In this document: in pieces, positions 1 to 13,084 of the stretch
Layout of the letters: each line of letters starts with the position of its first letter
How positions within the stretch are numbered: position 1 is the stretch's first letter
NCBI GenBank assembly: GCA_963573385.1
Contig: CAUYLG010052019.1
Coordinates: 93,653-157,652, forward strand
Direction: 5' to 3'
Origin: Cacajao melanocephalus
Taxonomy: Eukaryota > Chordata > Mammalia > Primates > Pitheciidae
DNA length: 64,000 nt
The notes under the pieces: model-generated
Databases searched by the model: none
What the model was told of the DNA's origin: nothing
Seen by the model: the letters and a program-made list of their open reading frames with translations, nothing else
Program-made: the position numbers and the translations under genes

Positions 1-946
1 TCTAATGACGATATTGTGCTTACTAAGTAGCATGTTTGCTTTTCCTTCACCTGCCCTGTCAGAAATCAAACTACTGGAAGGAAATTAACAGATGGGATTG
101 CTTTCAGAAAGACTGAAGTGGTGGCAACTGCTTTCAGAAGGGGGTTAGAATAGCTTAATGTCATCATGTCAAACTGCTAACAGGAATTAAAATTAAGACT
201 CCAGCTTATGTGGTAGATGGCTTTATCTCTTTAATTTTTGAAAGTTTTCTAGGGAGAGGGATCTGGTTCAGGCAAAAATATCAAACGTTTCTTTAGGCGT
301 CTTAACACTCTTGTCTCAGACCAGGTTCTGATAACTGTTCTTTATCACTCTATACGTAGTTTTAGAACAAACCTTGTACCCATCTGTTCCCCAGAAGCTC
401 CATCTTTACCAGAAACAATAAGTGAAAAAGATATATGGTGTTGAATTCCATGTGTTATTATTTGGTTCACTGTTGCTTTAAGTGTGTGCTGTAAAACACT
501 AGTTCAAAAAAAAGGTCCTGTGGTCAAGTTTGGGAACTACAGAGTTCAATGAAGTCAACGACATCTCTTTACTACAGAATTTCTTATATTCTTTAATATG
601 CTAACATATGTTTTCAAACTCCAAGAGAGGGATACGTTATAGATATTTCCAAATGGATTTCTCTTTAGTCTACGGCATCTTGCAGAACTTCAGAATGCAC
701 ATGCTTTGAAAAGTTTTGGCTTATTAAATTACTGTAATGCATTTAAAAATTAACTCATATTTACCACTTTTCATTTAAAAAAAGAAAAATCAAAACATTA
801 TAAAATGTAATGTTAATTTCTATTTTCAAACGTGCATTCTTTTGATCTCTTTCTTAATATGAAAATGTAAGGATGTTTTGTGTTTTGTACTTCGTCACTT
901 TAAAATACCGGGCCAAAATAATTGTCAACCTGCATGATATTCAGAA
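1..946. other. Unique sequence, nothing recognised
   Basis: AT-rich single-copy-looking sequence with no exon-like frame, no tandem repeat and no repeat family I recognise. By position it lies in the large RGL1 intron. Confidence 0.5.
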
Positions 947-958
947 GTAGCAGTTAGA

Positions 959-1264
<306 letters not shown>

Positions 1265-1281
1265 TTAGAAAATATACTTCA

Positions 1282-1601
1282 GGATGGGAGCAGTGGCTCA
1301 TGCCTGTAATCCCAGCACTTTGGGAGGCCAAGGTGGGCGGATCACCTGAGGTCAGGAGTTTGAGACTAGCGTGGCCAACATGGTGAAACCCCATCTCTAC
1401 TAAAAGTACAAAATGAGTCAGGTGTAGTGGTGTGTGCCTGTAGTCCCAGCTACTCAGGAGGCTGAGGCAGGAGAACACTTGAACCCAGGAGGCAGAGGTT
1501 GCAGTGAGCTGAGATTGCACCACTGCACCCAGCCTGGGCAACAGAGCAAGACTCTGTTTCAAAAACAAAAACAACAACAACAAAAACACAAACAAAAACA
1601 A
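1282..1601 (+). mobile_element. AluS, full length, inserted beside the previous Alu
   Basis: A dimeric Alu whose tail became an AAC-rich simple sequence. The target duplication is gaaaatata(c/t)ttca at 1268-1281 and 1602-1615. Its left copy overlaps the right target repeat of the preceding Alu by two bases, so the two elements sit head to tail. Confidence 0.96.
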
Positions 1602-1615
1602 GAAAATATATTTCA

Positions 1616-3340
1616 ATGTCAAATGTTAACAACAACAAAAGGAATGGCTTCTCAGTGGTTACAGATAGTCAAACTCTGATTTAAATTAAGCTTCCTTACC
1701 TTGTGATAAGATCAGTGTTCCCTTACCAAACAATTTTGAAATTTGATGATTCTTATTTTATTTACAATGGAAACTCTACTTAATTACTAAATTTTTCTTA
1801 TCAAAGGTCATTATTATTTAAAAGAACTAATTTTTCACTGAGTATTGACGTGTCCCAAAATTCAAACACAGAGAAAAATGCTTCTCAAAGGACCTGAAGA
1901 AGTGGGTCCAATTTCCTGCCAGAAAGCAGATTTGGCAGAAAGCCAAGGTTCTCCCTTGGGAATGGCATTATGTTTCTTATTAACCCAGTCCCTTCCTTTC
2001 AGTGCTTTTTTACTCTGAAAAAAATTTCAATATGCATACATGATTCCTGTAAGTCCATTTAACAGTATTTGTTCCTCAGTGTTTGCATTTGTGCGTTAGG
2101 AAGAACACGTGACCTAACAAAAGACTAATATTTTGAAAATTTAAATTTAAAAAATTATTTTCAAAGTGAACATCACTCTTGTGCCTACATCCTCACAAAA
2201 AACAACAATGCATGTTAAGTTATCACAGCATTAGCTTAATGTTATTTTCTGTAGATTTGCTAAATATCCTAATATCTGCTTGTGATGGCAGGGGAAAGAC
2301 CTGATAACTTCTAGTTTGCCAACATTCTAATAGAGTACATTTTTTATGAAACAAAAAGTTAAAACTGTCTGCTTACCACTGGAATTATTTTGAAATGAAA
2401 CTGTACAGCAGGGAAACACAAAAAAATACTCTGCCATATGGCCCAACTAGAGAAGCTAAATGTTAAAAGTTTCACCTTTGCAGGAAAAGATTCAATAGGT
2501 CTATAAGTGTTTTAAGAGACTTTAGGACCAGTTTTTGCTTTATTATCTTAGCAACTTTGAATTAAAGTTTAAGACGAAAAGGGTGGAACCCTTGTCAGAC
2601 AAGTGCTTAATGACCCAGACTTAAAAAGCAAGACACGGATGCCCGAGCCTGCCCTGTAGGTTAGCACGCTAACAGGAAACAGCTCAATCTGGATTTAATC
2701 ATCGACCGTCGCTTTACTGACAAGATCATGGTACGGAGACCACAAAAATGTTTCATGTTTGTTTTTTTGGTTGATTTTTGTGCCACTAGAATCCAGCTTT
2801 TTCTAAGAGAACATGTCTGAGCCCTACAGGGTAAATATCTAATGTGCCCAAGTGTCCTACCAGGTAATTTCCATAATTATCAATTTTGGCATGAGACGGA
2901 GAGGAAAATGGGTATGTGAGAGATGAAATATGCCATATTTCAATTCTGTTTCCAGACATAGAGAAATAAACTCTACCTTCTAACACATAAACTGTTAAGC
3001 AGTTGGGTGTTTCTAATTTGAAAAAAAAAATCCCTTCAATCAAAATAATATTTCAGTCATCTGACAGTTTAACAGGGAACATGTTAAGTAAACAACCTCA
3101 TTAGAATGGAGACAGTATGGAGTCCTCCATGCCATGATCCCTCTTCAGTGTATCAGTTCTCAGGCGTCTTGGCCTGAGCAGCAAAGTAAATAGTGAGTAC
3201 TATTCTAGCTGTAACTCCCTCTGAAAATCTAAACCCCATACCCAATCCTTATATGCATCTCCAAACACTAAAAGTAAGTTTCATGCTCCCTTTTCAAATG
3301 CCCTACACAACCACTACCCAGCAACAACAAACTACCACGA
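1616..3340. other. Unique intronic sequence, nothing recognised
   Basis: No recognisable repeat or exon. The 85-codon minus frame at 2786-3043 has no feature of a real protein. Confidence 0.45.
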
Positions 3341-3543
3341 TACAGGCTGAGAATCTTTTATCTCAGATTCTTGGGATCAACAGTGGTTTGAATTTCAGGT
3401 TTTTTTGGATTTTGAAATATTCTCGTTATACTTACCATTCAAGCATCTCCATTCTGTAAATCCAAAATCTAAAATGCTCCAATGAGCATGGATGTTGGAG
3501 CACTTTGAATTGAGATTTTAAGATTAAGGGCACTCAACCTGTA
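3341..3543 (+). mobile_element. Short DNA transposon with inverted ends (GGTTGAGTATCCC type)
   Basis: The ends tacaggctgag and ctcaacctgta are inverted repeats. The interior has the characteristic alternating TTTTGGATTTTG / CCAAAATC / AATGCTCCAA pattern of a non-autonomous primate DNA transposon. A longer, interrupted copy lies at 56497-57704. I cannot name the family with certainty. Confidence 0.75.
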
Positions 3544-3818
3544 TAGGAAAACCCAAAACCTGACTCATAAATAAACTCTGCTCATCTCTCCATATTACTC
3601 AAATGCATAAATTTCCTTGCCATGCAAATAAATATATCATCCTCTAAGCAAAAATCATGTAACGACACACAACAGAGCATGACAAGGCCAGTACATCTGA
3701 GGACTGCAGTGACTATTTACACACAAGACATTCAGAGATGTTAAGGTAAAGTCTAGAAAATACTTTAGGGCCCATGATGTCAAGCTCAACATGAGCTTCT
3801 GCTTTATGTGAATTTCTA

Positions 3819-3898
3819 TTAGGTTGGCGCAAAGGTGATTGAGGTTTTGGCCATTAAAAGCAATGGCCAAAATCGCAATCACCTTTGTGCCAACCTAA
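3819..3898 (+). mobile_element. MADE1 (mariner-derived MITE), 80 bp, miR-548-like hairpin
   Basis: An 80-base near-perfect palindrome starting ttaggttggcgcaaag and ending with its complement, flanked by TA at 3817-3818 and 3899-3900, as expected for a mariner-type insertion. MADE1 copies are the known source of the miR-548 precursors. It lies in the RGL1 intron and, being palindromic, would fold on either strand. Confidence 0.95.
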
Positions 3899-3931
3899 TA
3901 TTTCTGGTGTGAACTCACTTTTTTGCTAGGT

Positions 3932-4131
3932 TAGGGCTGACAGATAAATTATAGGATGCCCAGGAAAATTTTAACTTCAGAGAAATAATGAATAATTACA
4001 TAAAATGTGGTATAACTATGTCCCATTCCATGTTTGGGATCTATGCATACTAAAAAACAACGATTCGTTATTTATCTGAATTTGAAATGTAACTGTGTAT
4101 CCTGTATTTTTATCTGGTAAGTCTGGCAACC
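3932..4131 (+). mobile_element. Imperfect palindromic MITE, family unnamed
   Basis: The left arm (gctgacagataaatt... then aggatgcccag) matches the reverse complement of the right arm (ctgtgtatcctg... then atctggtaagtctggcaacc) along roughly 90 bases each, around a centre near 4034. The pattern resembles a common mammalian palindromic element beginning GGTTGCCAGAT. Too diverged for me to name. Confidence 0.65.
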
Positions 4132-4443
4132 TTATGCTACTAGCATATACACAATGGCTGTCTTTTCCATTTATTCATCTACTTATTCAGCCACACATTA
4201 ACTAAACAGTACTATGTGCCAGGCACTGTGCAAGGTACTGGACATACAAAGGTAAATAGCATGTGGTTCTGGCAACCAAGTTGTCCAGTCTGGTAAACAA
4301 AACAGATGTAAAGAAACCACTACAATAAGATGTGAGTAAAATGGTGGAGACAGAGGCAAGATATGGAGGAAGCACCAAGAGGGACCCAGTGTCAAAGAGG
4401 TGTCAGGAAAGGCTTCCTGAGTAGGTTCTGTCTGCACTGGGTT

Positions 4444-4741
4444 GTTTTGTTTTACTTTTTAGAGATGCAGTCCAGCTCTATTGCCCAGGCCAGAGTAGGG
4501 TGGTACAATCAGGGCTCAATGCAGCCTCGACCTCCCAGGCTCAAGCAGTCCTTCCACCTCAGCCTCCCAAGTCACTGGGACTACAGCCCCGCGCCACCCC
4601 AGCTAATTTTTTTTTTTTCTGTTTATGTAGACAAGGTCTTGCTATGTTGCCAAGCTGGTCTCAAACTCCTGGACTCAAGTGATTCTTTCACCTCGGCCTC
4701 TCAAAGTGCTAGCATTACAGGCATGAGCCATCATAGCTGGC
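4444..4741 (-). mobile_element. AluJ, antisense
   Basis: A diverged dimeric Alu in reverse orientation. The target duplication ctgcactgggtt occurs at 4432-4443 and 4742-4753. It lies inside the L2 copy. Confidence 0.95.
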
Positions 4742-4856
4742 CTGCACTGGGTTTCACATAATGAGTAAGAGTTAACAACGTTGGGGAGGGCACACCAGGC
4801 AGAGAAATAAGCATTAACAAAGTCATGAAAATATCCCAAAGTATGGAATTTTGACA

Positions 4857-5527
4857 TGCTGAGGACTTCGAACTAAAGGAATTGGAAGGCCTCAGAAGCA
4901 AATTCTCTCTCTGACCTTTTCCTGCTCTCCTGTCTCCTGTCCTTCTTTCTCCCCTGAAGTGAATCATAGAAACCAGGATTCCTCCTTCCCCAAGGTGAGT
5001 CATAGAAACTAGAACCCCCTTTTACCCTAAAGCAAGGTTTAAAGCCTGGAAATATTGCCCTAACCTTCCCTCACCTTTCTGGTTAGAAGCCGGCCATAAA
5101 GAAATTCTCTGAACTACCTTGTCTGATAGTAGATCATAAGACCCTACTTCCAGAGGGGTCCCGGCCCACCTCCGAGGGGAAAGAATGCTACACAGAGTGG
5201 CCAGGAAGAATCTGAACAGACAGGCCTTGCTGGGTTCCCCCTCGGTCTATCAGCAGAAGATCATACTCTTCATCCAATCACATTTCCACACTTTCCATTC
5301 TTCATTGACTCTAAGCATCAAAACGGAAAGTTTCCCCTGGGTCTTTGGGCCTTTACTTCTGAAGATTCCCAGGTCACACAAAACGTTGATTAAAGAAATC
5401 TGTTATGCTTTTCTCTCAACCTGTCTTTTGCTACAGGCGAGTTACGGATGACCCTTATGATGGGTGAGGAAAGGCCTCGTACCTTTCTACCGCTACAGGG
5501 GAAAAATGTGTGGTTGCATAAGCAATA
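4857..5527 (+). mobile_element. Probable solo LTR of an endogenous retrovirus, family unnamed
   Basis: A block of about 670 bases interrupts the L2. It begins TGCTGAGG and has LTR-like CT-rich 3' sequence (ctcaacctgtcttttgctacag, then atgggtgaggaaaggcctcg). The pentamer tgaca precedes it at 4852-4856 and recurs at 5528-5532, as a short target duplication would. No internal retroviral genes are present. The right end lacks a clean terminal CA, so the boundary is uncertain. Confidence 0.55.
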
Positions 5528-6235
5528 TGACAGAGGGAAGGAATGCTTTGGCTGGAGAGCCAGCAAGAGACTACCTGATTATGGAGGACTTAGGTTGCAT
5601 GCTAAGGAGCTGAGACTCCATGTCCTGTAGGAAATGAGAGACCAATGATGAGGTTTTAAGCATGCTCAGGGAAATCAATGTGGAGGACAGATTTGATGAG
5701 GACAGTTTTAAAGTTGGAAAAACCACTAAGAAAGTTGTGGATACTCCAGATAAGCAACTGCAAGGGCTTTAGCTAGTACAATGATAATAGGAATAGAGAA
5801 GGTGGTAGATGGGAGTGACACATTTACACTAACATCAAATAATAAAAAAGATCGTCACGACTTCTGATCAATTGGATGTAGAGGATAAAATGAAGAAAAA
5901 TAACATGTGGTTCTGGAAACCAAGTTGTTGGGATTGTTACCTGATTTCTAGCGTGGATGGCTGGAAAGATAATGGTGTCACCTATATGAAAGAAAATTGA
6001 GGGGAGGAAGTCAGATTTTGGTGGGGTAGGTACTGAATTCTGTTTTAGAATGTAGAACTTGAGGTATTCTAGGGGTCATGCCAATGCTAAGTCCAATAGG
6101 CAGTTAGAATCTAAAAGTTGGGAGAAGGGTCTAAGATGGAAATATGAAGAAATCACATCAATTAAAACAGGAAGAGTAGTAGGCTAAGGATAGTGGCTGG
6201 ATGAATACCAAAATTAAGAGGGTTCCAAGAGTAAA

Positions 6236-7310
6236 GATGGGCAGCACTAGAAAAGGCACTTGCACATGTGGCAAATTCATGTGTCATCTGATCTATGACA
6301 GCATTTCTGGGCAGAGAAACCAGAAGAAATCTTCACTGCCAGATTCACATATATGCTGACATATGTACCTTTCCTCTTACTATGAAAACACATCAAGGCC
6401 TAGCCAGCGGTATTCCGGAGCCAGCTTGAACCCCTTGCATGAGCCAAATGTGCATACTCCTCACCTCCGCATTCAATGGCATCATGTTGGTAGTGTGAGT
6501 TCAGCCATAATGACACTATTATGCCATGACAATTAGCAATGCTACAAGTAAGGGCTTTTATTTTGAAGGGCCAGTTTATCAGCATACCCCTGCTCAGAAT
6601 TCCCTCTCAGATTGTGTCAATGTCAAGAGATAACTTCACACTGACTAAAACGTCTTCTTTCTTTCTGTGTAAGTTCCAGTTAAGACATTTGTGTTGTCAC
6701 TATGATCTTTATCTTACAGAAGATGGAAATTATGCCTCTGAACTATGAAGAAAGTAGAAATGTAGAGGCAGGAGAGACAGAAAAGCATGTGCATGACAAA
6801 TGAATGTGCTCTAAAAAAAACTACAAGAGCCCCAAGAGTTGACCTTGCTTGAAACCACTTGTTAGAATGAAGCCACATGGTCAGGCTTCTATGATGAACA
6901 CCCTTCATCCTCAGGAAGATGTTAATGGAGCTGTAATAACAAACAATAGCCAGTGTTTTATCACACAGAAATCCCATCCCCCCTTGCCATCCTGTCTCAG
7001 TAGGGTTTCCTAGATCACCCCACAGAGTCCAGGAACCCTCCTGAAGGAAACAGGAAGCTCTGTTTCTCATCTCCTGAAAAAGAGTGGTATTCCTGGAGTC
7101 TTGGTTCAACATTAATCCGTAACAGATTCTATCTTCTCTAACACAAATTCCTATTTCTGACATTCTGGTCATCCTTTAAGGATTCCAAAGTTTCCCAGAA
7201 AGCAAATTTAAATACTAAATGGATTTGAAGAAGTTTGCTGACCACATTTTTCAAATAAAATAATTCCACTTTTATCTGACACTTTTCTGCTTGAAACTCA
7301 GAAAGCTAAT
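6236..7310. other. Unique intronic sequence, nothing recognised
   Basis: No repeat recognised. The 152-codon minus frame at 6714-7172 has no recognisable domain and no exon context. Confidence 0.45.
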
Positions 7311-7318
7311 AACTAAGG

Positions 7319-7662
7319 CAAGGATCCCCAACCCCTGCACCACGGGCCACTATCAGTCCCGTGGCCTGGTAGGAACTGGGCTACACAGCAGGATGTGAGT
7401 GGCAGATGGGCCAGCATTACCACCTGAGCTCCACCTCCTGTCAGATCAACGGGACACTAGATTCTCACAGGAGTGCCAAGCCTATTGTGAACTGTACATT
7501 CGAGGGACCTAGGCTGTATACTCCTTATGGGAATCTAACTAATGCCTGATGATCTGAGGTAAAGCAGTTTCATCCTGAAATGAATGCCCCTCAACCCCTG
7601 TTCATGGAAAAGCTGTCTTCCACAAAACTGGTCCCTGGTGCCAAGAAGGTTGAGGACTGCTC
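7319..7662 (+). mobile_element. MER1-type hAT-Charlie DNA transposon
   Basis: The 5' end reads ggatccccaacccctgc and the 3' end ccaagaaggttgaggactgc, matching the MER1 termini. An 8-bp target duplication fits the hAT superfamily: aactaagg at 7311-7318 and aactaaga at 7663-7670. Confidence 0.9.
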
Positions 7663-7670
7663 AACTAAGA

Positions 7671-9093
<1,423 letters not shown>

Positions 9094-9204
9094 ATACATT
9101 GAAGTAAACTGGCTTTTCTTCTTAATAAGTTTTCTTCTTCATAAGCTATAAATTAATTCTAAAAAAACCATTCTTACACTGTAAATGAAGAGGAAGAAAG
9201 AAGG

Positions 9205-9412
9205 CTAACTTATATTTACTGAGTGCACACTATGGGTTAGATGCTCAACCCTCACAACAACCCTCTGGTGTAGAAATTATTCCCATTTTACTTGAGGAAA
9301 AGAGATTTGGAGAAGTAAGGGCTCCTACCCAAAGTTATCTAGCCAATTAGACTAAGCATCAAAGCAAGGATATAAAACCAGCCCTTTCAGTTGTGGAGTA
9401 CTGCCTGAACAC
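9205..9412 (-). mobile_element. MIR, antisense
   Basis: Reads tatttactgagtgcacactatg, then ccctcacaacaaccctctgg and cccattttacttgaggaaa, the reversed MIR body. Confidence 0.8.
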
Positions 9413-9415
9413 ACA

Positions 9416-10233
9416 AAGCAATACGGTATTGTGTACTCAATCTCCATAACTGTTATACCCAAGAATATCAGAACTCAGCAGTCCAGAATCTACAGACTTC
9501 ATAGGATTTTTGTAAGAAACAGAGAAAATTAGACAACAGATGTAAAAGCATGTTGAAAGATTACAAGTTATTCAGCACTTTACAAATACTTTTTACTTTC
9601 TTTCCCCTACACCAACTACTTTCACCCAAAATTAGGTCTTATTACATCAAATGCTCTCTGATATTATCCTTCTTACCTCTTGACACTGACTTAAATCCTT
9701 AACACCTAAAGACAAAAAACACTGTTGTAGTACCAAAGACTCTCTTTGGAGTAAAACAAAATTCCTCTCGTTATTATAGTTTCTTAAATGAGTAAATTTA
9801 CTCTAAGAATGATGGGTGAATGACTTCACCCAAGCGTTCAAAGGAAGCCGGGAGAAACTGGCTTCTGGATGAGAAATCGCTGGAATCCATGGGAAGCACT
9901 TGTGTTCTGCTCTGATTTCCAGATTATTAATTAATTTTCCTAACTGCTAGGTTTAGGAATCTACGCTCTAGTCAAAAGACAGTTTCTTTCTATTTTCAGA
10001 AAGAAAGGGAAATGGAAGCAGAATTACAATATGATTGATTATGGGATACAGCCAGACCAAAGGGCAGATTTATAAATTCTGAATGTAAAAAAATATATAA
10101 AGAAGAAGACAGAATATAGAAAGGCCTGATGGCTGGCAAAAAAAACACAGGTCCAATTTGTCCAAATGAACAGAAATCAAAAAGCAAACATTTTATTCAC
10201 TAGATATTAATGGTCAAAAATTTATGTAAAATG
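9416..10233. other. Unique intronic sequence, nothing recognised
   Basis: No supported feature. A 63-codon minus frame lies at 9996-10187, with no exon signals. Confidence 0.45.
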
Positions 10234-10244
10234 ATAGGCATGTC

Positions 10245-10563
<319 letters not shown>

Positions 10564-10649
10564 TTATCTCCTAATTAGATGCTCATCATTCCCACGGCTC
10601 ATGACCCACTCTTGGTATCAGTCATTAAAACAGTATTAAAAGAACTTCA

Positions 10650-11040
10650 GCCAGCCACAGTGGCTGACACATATAATCCCAGAGCTTCAGAAGGCTGAAG
10701 TGGGAGGATCACTTGAGGTCAGGAGAGGACTAGCCTGGGAAACATAGGGAGACCCTGCTTCTCCCATCCAAGTAACTAACCAGGCCCGACCCTGCTTAGC
10801 TTTCGAGATCAGATGAGATCGGGCGCGTTCAGGGTGGTATGGTCATAGGGGGGAGACCCTGTTTCTACCAAAAAATTAGAAAATTAGCCTGGATGTGGTG
10901 ATATGGGCCTAATTACTTGGGAGGCTGAAGTGAAAGGATCTCTTGAATGGAGGAGTTCAAGGCTACAATGAGCTATGATTGTGCCACTGCACTCCAGCCT
11001 GGGCAGCAGAGCAAGTCCCTGTCTCTAAAAATAAAAATAA
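10650..11040 (+). mobile_element. AluJ interrupted by a 5S rRNA fragment
   Basis: A diverged old Alu starting near gccagccacagtggctgac and ending in an ATAAAA-rich tail. It is about 100 bases longer than normal because a 5S rRNA-derived segment and a 16-base duplicated stretch lie in its left monomer. Confidence 0.92.
10761..10846 (-). pseudogene. 5S rRNA pseudogene fragment
   Basis: The minus strand reads ccataccaccctgaacgcgc, then cccgatctcatctgatctcg and aagctaagcagggtcgggcc, ending at ggatgggag. This is the 5S rRNA from near its 5' end to about position 90, with few changes and one inserted T after GGTTAGT. The last 30 or so bases of the 5S gene are missing. It is flanked by gggagaccctg(c/t)ttct at 10747-10762 and 10851-10866. 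The copy lacks the 3' end of 5S and is a non-functional insertion. Confidence 0.93.
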
Positions 11041-11470
11041 GAGAAGAGCCTCCATTGTGCCAAGGACCCAAATGAGGTACTAAAGAAATCTATAAAAGAA
11101 ATAAGAGATTTCTACTCTCTAAAAACCTGATAGTAAAGATGATAGCATGAATGTGAATTTCTTCATTTAATGACATGTAAAGAAAGGGATGTACAGAGCT
11201 TAGTACTAGTGCATATGCCACAGACATTAAATGCACGTCAGGTAAATAAGCAGGAGCCTCACAGAGGGAATTTCAGAACTGATGGGGTAAGGCCTCTTGC
11301 AACCTTAGGATTCAATGATAAGGATGGCAGTCAGGAAAAAAAAAAGGGCAAGGAAGTAGATTATGTTTCTAGTTCCAGTTCAATTAATTATCAAGTACAT
11401 AGTGCTAATCTCGGTAGTGAGGTAGGATAACTCTTTGATTGGGTTGTTTTTGTTTGTTCCTAAATACACT
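11041..11470. other. Unique intronic sequence, nothing recognised
   Basis: No supported feature. Confidence 0.4.
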
Positions 11471-11472
11471 TG

Positions 11473-11580
11473 AGTAGATTCATTCATTCAGCAAATATTT
11501 GTTGAGTCCGTACTATGCAGCTGCTGGAAGTCAGAGATAAAACAAAGTAACAGACAGATAAGATGCCAATTCATACAGAT
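11473..11580 (-). mobile_element. L2 3' end, antisense
   Basis: Reads attcattcattcagcaaata, then tttgttgagtccgtactatg, the reversed L2 terminus. Confidence 0.7.
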
Positions 11581-12165
11581 AAATGCACCTCTTCTACGAC
11601 TAAATGAGAAAGCAGATTCGTGAGCCTTTTACCGCCTATATCTCAGCTTACTCTTATGAGGCCCCACCCCCTAGAGACAAAGTCTTCAAAGCTACTGAGC
11701 CCCAGAAGTTTTATCCTCCTGTGCTAAAAAAAAAAACAGAGAGAGATACGGCTCATTTCATCATCATATGCATACTGAACCTATAAATATAGGAAGAGTA
11801 ACTCTTTCTTATCAATACTATATCACCAAAAATACTAACTGCAGATAGGACCATTAACTGAATTGATATAAAATAGAGTCCTCAGCCCTAGCTTCTCTGT
11901 GACACCTCCAGCAGTGCTGTGGTAACTTACCAATGGATTCCGTTATTCATTTGTATAGGTCACACCAGTTTTACTTTTAACCAAAGGTACTATTCAACTC
12001 CAAAAAGATGGCAAGTCATACAATATGTTCAGAAAAATGTTCTAAGGTTTTACAGTAGTTTGAGTTTCTGAATATAAAATATTTTAACACCTTTTTGTGA
12101 AAAATATCACTAATAAACAATGTACATTTATGGATTTATTTGCCTGTTCCCTTAAATACACTAAA
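11581..12165. other. Unique intronic sequence, nothing recognised
   Basis: No supported feature. Confidence 0.4.
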
Positions 12166-12167
12166 GA

Positions 12168-12312
12168 GTTTTCAAGAGAATCACCTGGAGTGCTGGGTAG
12201 AAACACTGATTCCTGAGCCCATGCTCCAGAAATTCTGATCAGTAGATCCAGAATAAGGGGTAAGGGGTCTGCATTTTAACTAGCATCCTAGGTGATTCTA
12301 AACTGCAGAAGA
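12168..12312 (+). mobile_element. MER20-type hAT element, partial
   Basis: Contains agagaatcacctggagtgct, ctgattcctgagcccatgct, and ggtctgcattttaactagca followed by ctaggtgattct, the MER20 pattern. The first bases of the element are lost. Confidence 0.8.
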
Positions 12313-12394
12313 TCTATTGGTTACCCTTTGAGCTACACTATGCTTGGCAATGTGAAAACAAGGATGAATAGCGTTTACTGGTGGGATAACAGAG

Positions 12395-12590
12395 AAGTTC
12401 ATTAATATAACCTTGGACAAAGGCATCTGCCCTCTCTTAGTCTTAGTTTCTTCATTTGTAAACTAAGAATATTATCCTCATCTTCCTTAACTCATCTTGA
12501 TGTTATGAGAGTGATTCAAAAAAAACACAGGATACATATTGAACTGCTTGAAATTAAAGAACTATATATTAACTAAGTTATTATTAACAC
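12395..12590 (+). mobile_element. MIR
   Basis: Reads accttggacaaaggcatctg, then tttcttcatttgtaaactaa and ttatcctcatc, followed by a TTATTATTAACA-like end. Confidence 0.65.
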
Positions 12591-12864
12591 TCATGTCAAT
12601 AACCTGAGATGCTTTCAAGCAAACCATGTGATTTTTCTTGTGTGTTTATGCTATGAAATTCAATAGGTGTTCCTACAAAAAGGGAAGGTATTATGATCAG
12701 CCTACAGAGTTTGCTTCTGCCCTCATTACTCTTTCAGCTGGTTGTCAATCCTATGGAAATATTTTAGCACTTACCTCCTGTGATATCCCTGTAGAATTGG
12801 CACTATTGATTCCCTCCTGAAACTCTGTAACTTTTGCTTATAAACATCATTTTCTCAAGAATAA

Positions 12865-13070
12865 CAATAACAATTCCTAGCATTTTGTATATATTTCATA
12901 ATAATCTTATAAAGCAGATACATTTATTATCCCCATTGTACTGATTAGAAAACTGAGGCCCAGAGAAGCTAAGTGACTCATTCCAGGTCACACAGCTAAG
13001 AAGCAGAAAAGCCAGGATTCAAATTCAAGTGGTCTGGACCCATAGTCAGACTTAACCATACTATCTCATC
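12865..13070 (-). mobile_element. MIR, antisense
   Basis: Contains attatccccattgtactgat, gaggcccagagaagctaagt and caggtcacacagctaagaag, the reversed MIR core. Confidence 0.85.
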
Positions 13071-13084
13071 TTCCTCAAAGATCT

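Larger units (their letters stand above)
4166..6235 (-). mobile_element. L2 LINE 3' portion, antisense, split by an AluJ and an LTR
   Basis: The tatgtgccaggcactgtgc motif near 4213 is the reversed L2 3' end. L2-like sequence continues through 4440, resumes at 4754-4851 (caccaggcagagaa), and again from about 5533 (gctaaggagctgagact) to about 6235 (ccaataggcagttagaatct). Two later insertions interrupt it. Confidence 0.75.

Noticed and set aside
6714..7172. 152-codon minus frame, the longest outside a recognised repeat
   Set aside because: No recognisable domain, no clear splice sites at its ends, low-complexity C-terminus. Likely chance.
10761..10846. Active 5S rRNA gene
   Set aside because: Lacks the 3' end and is embedded in an Alu.
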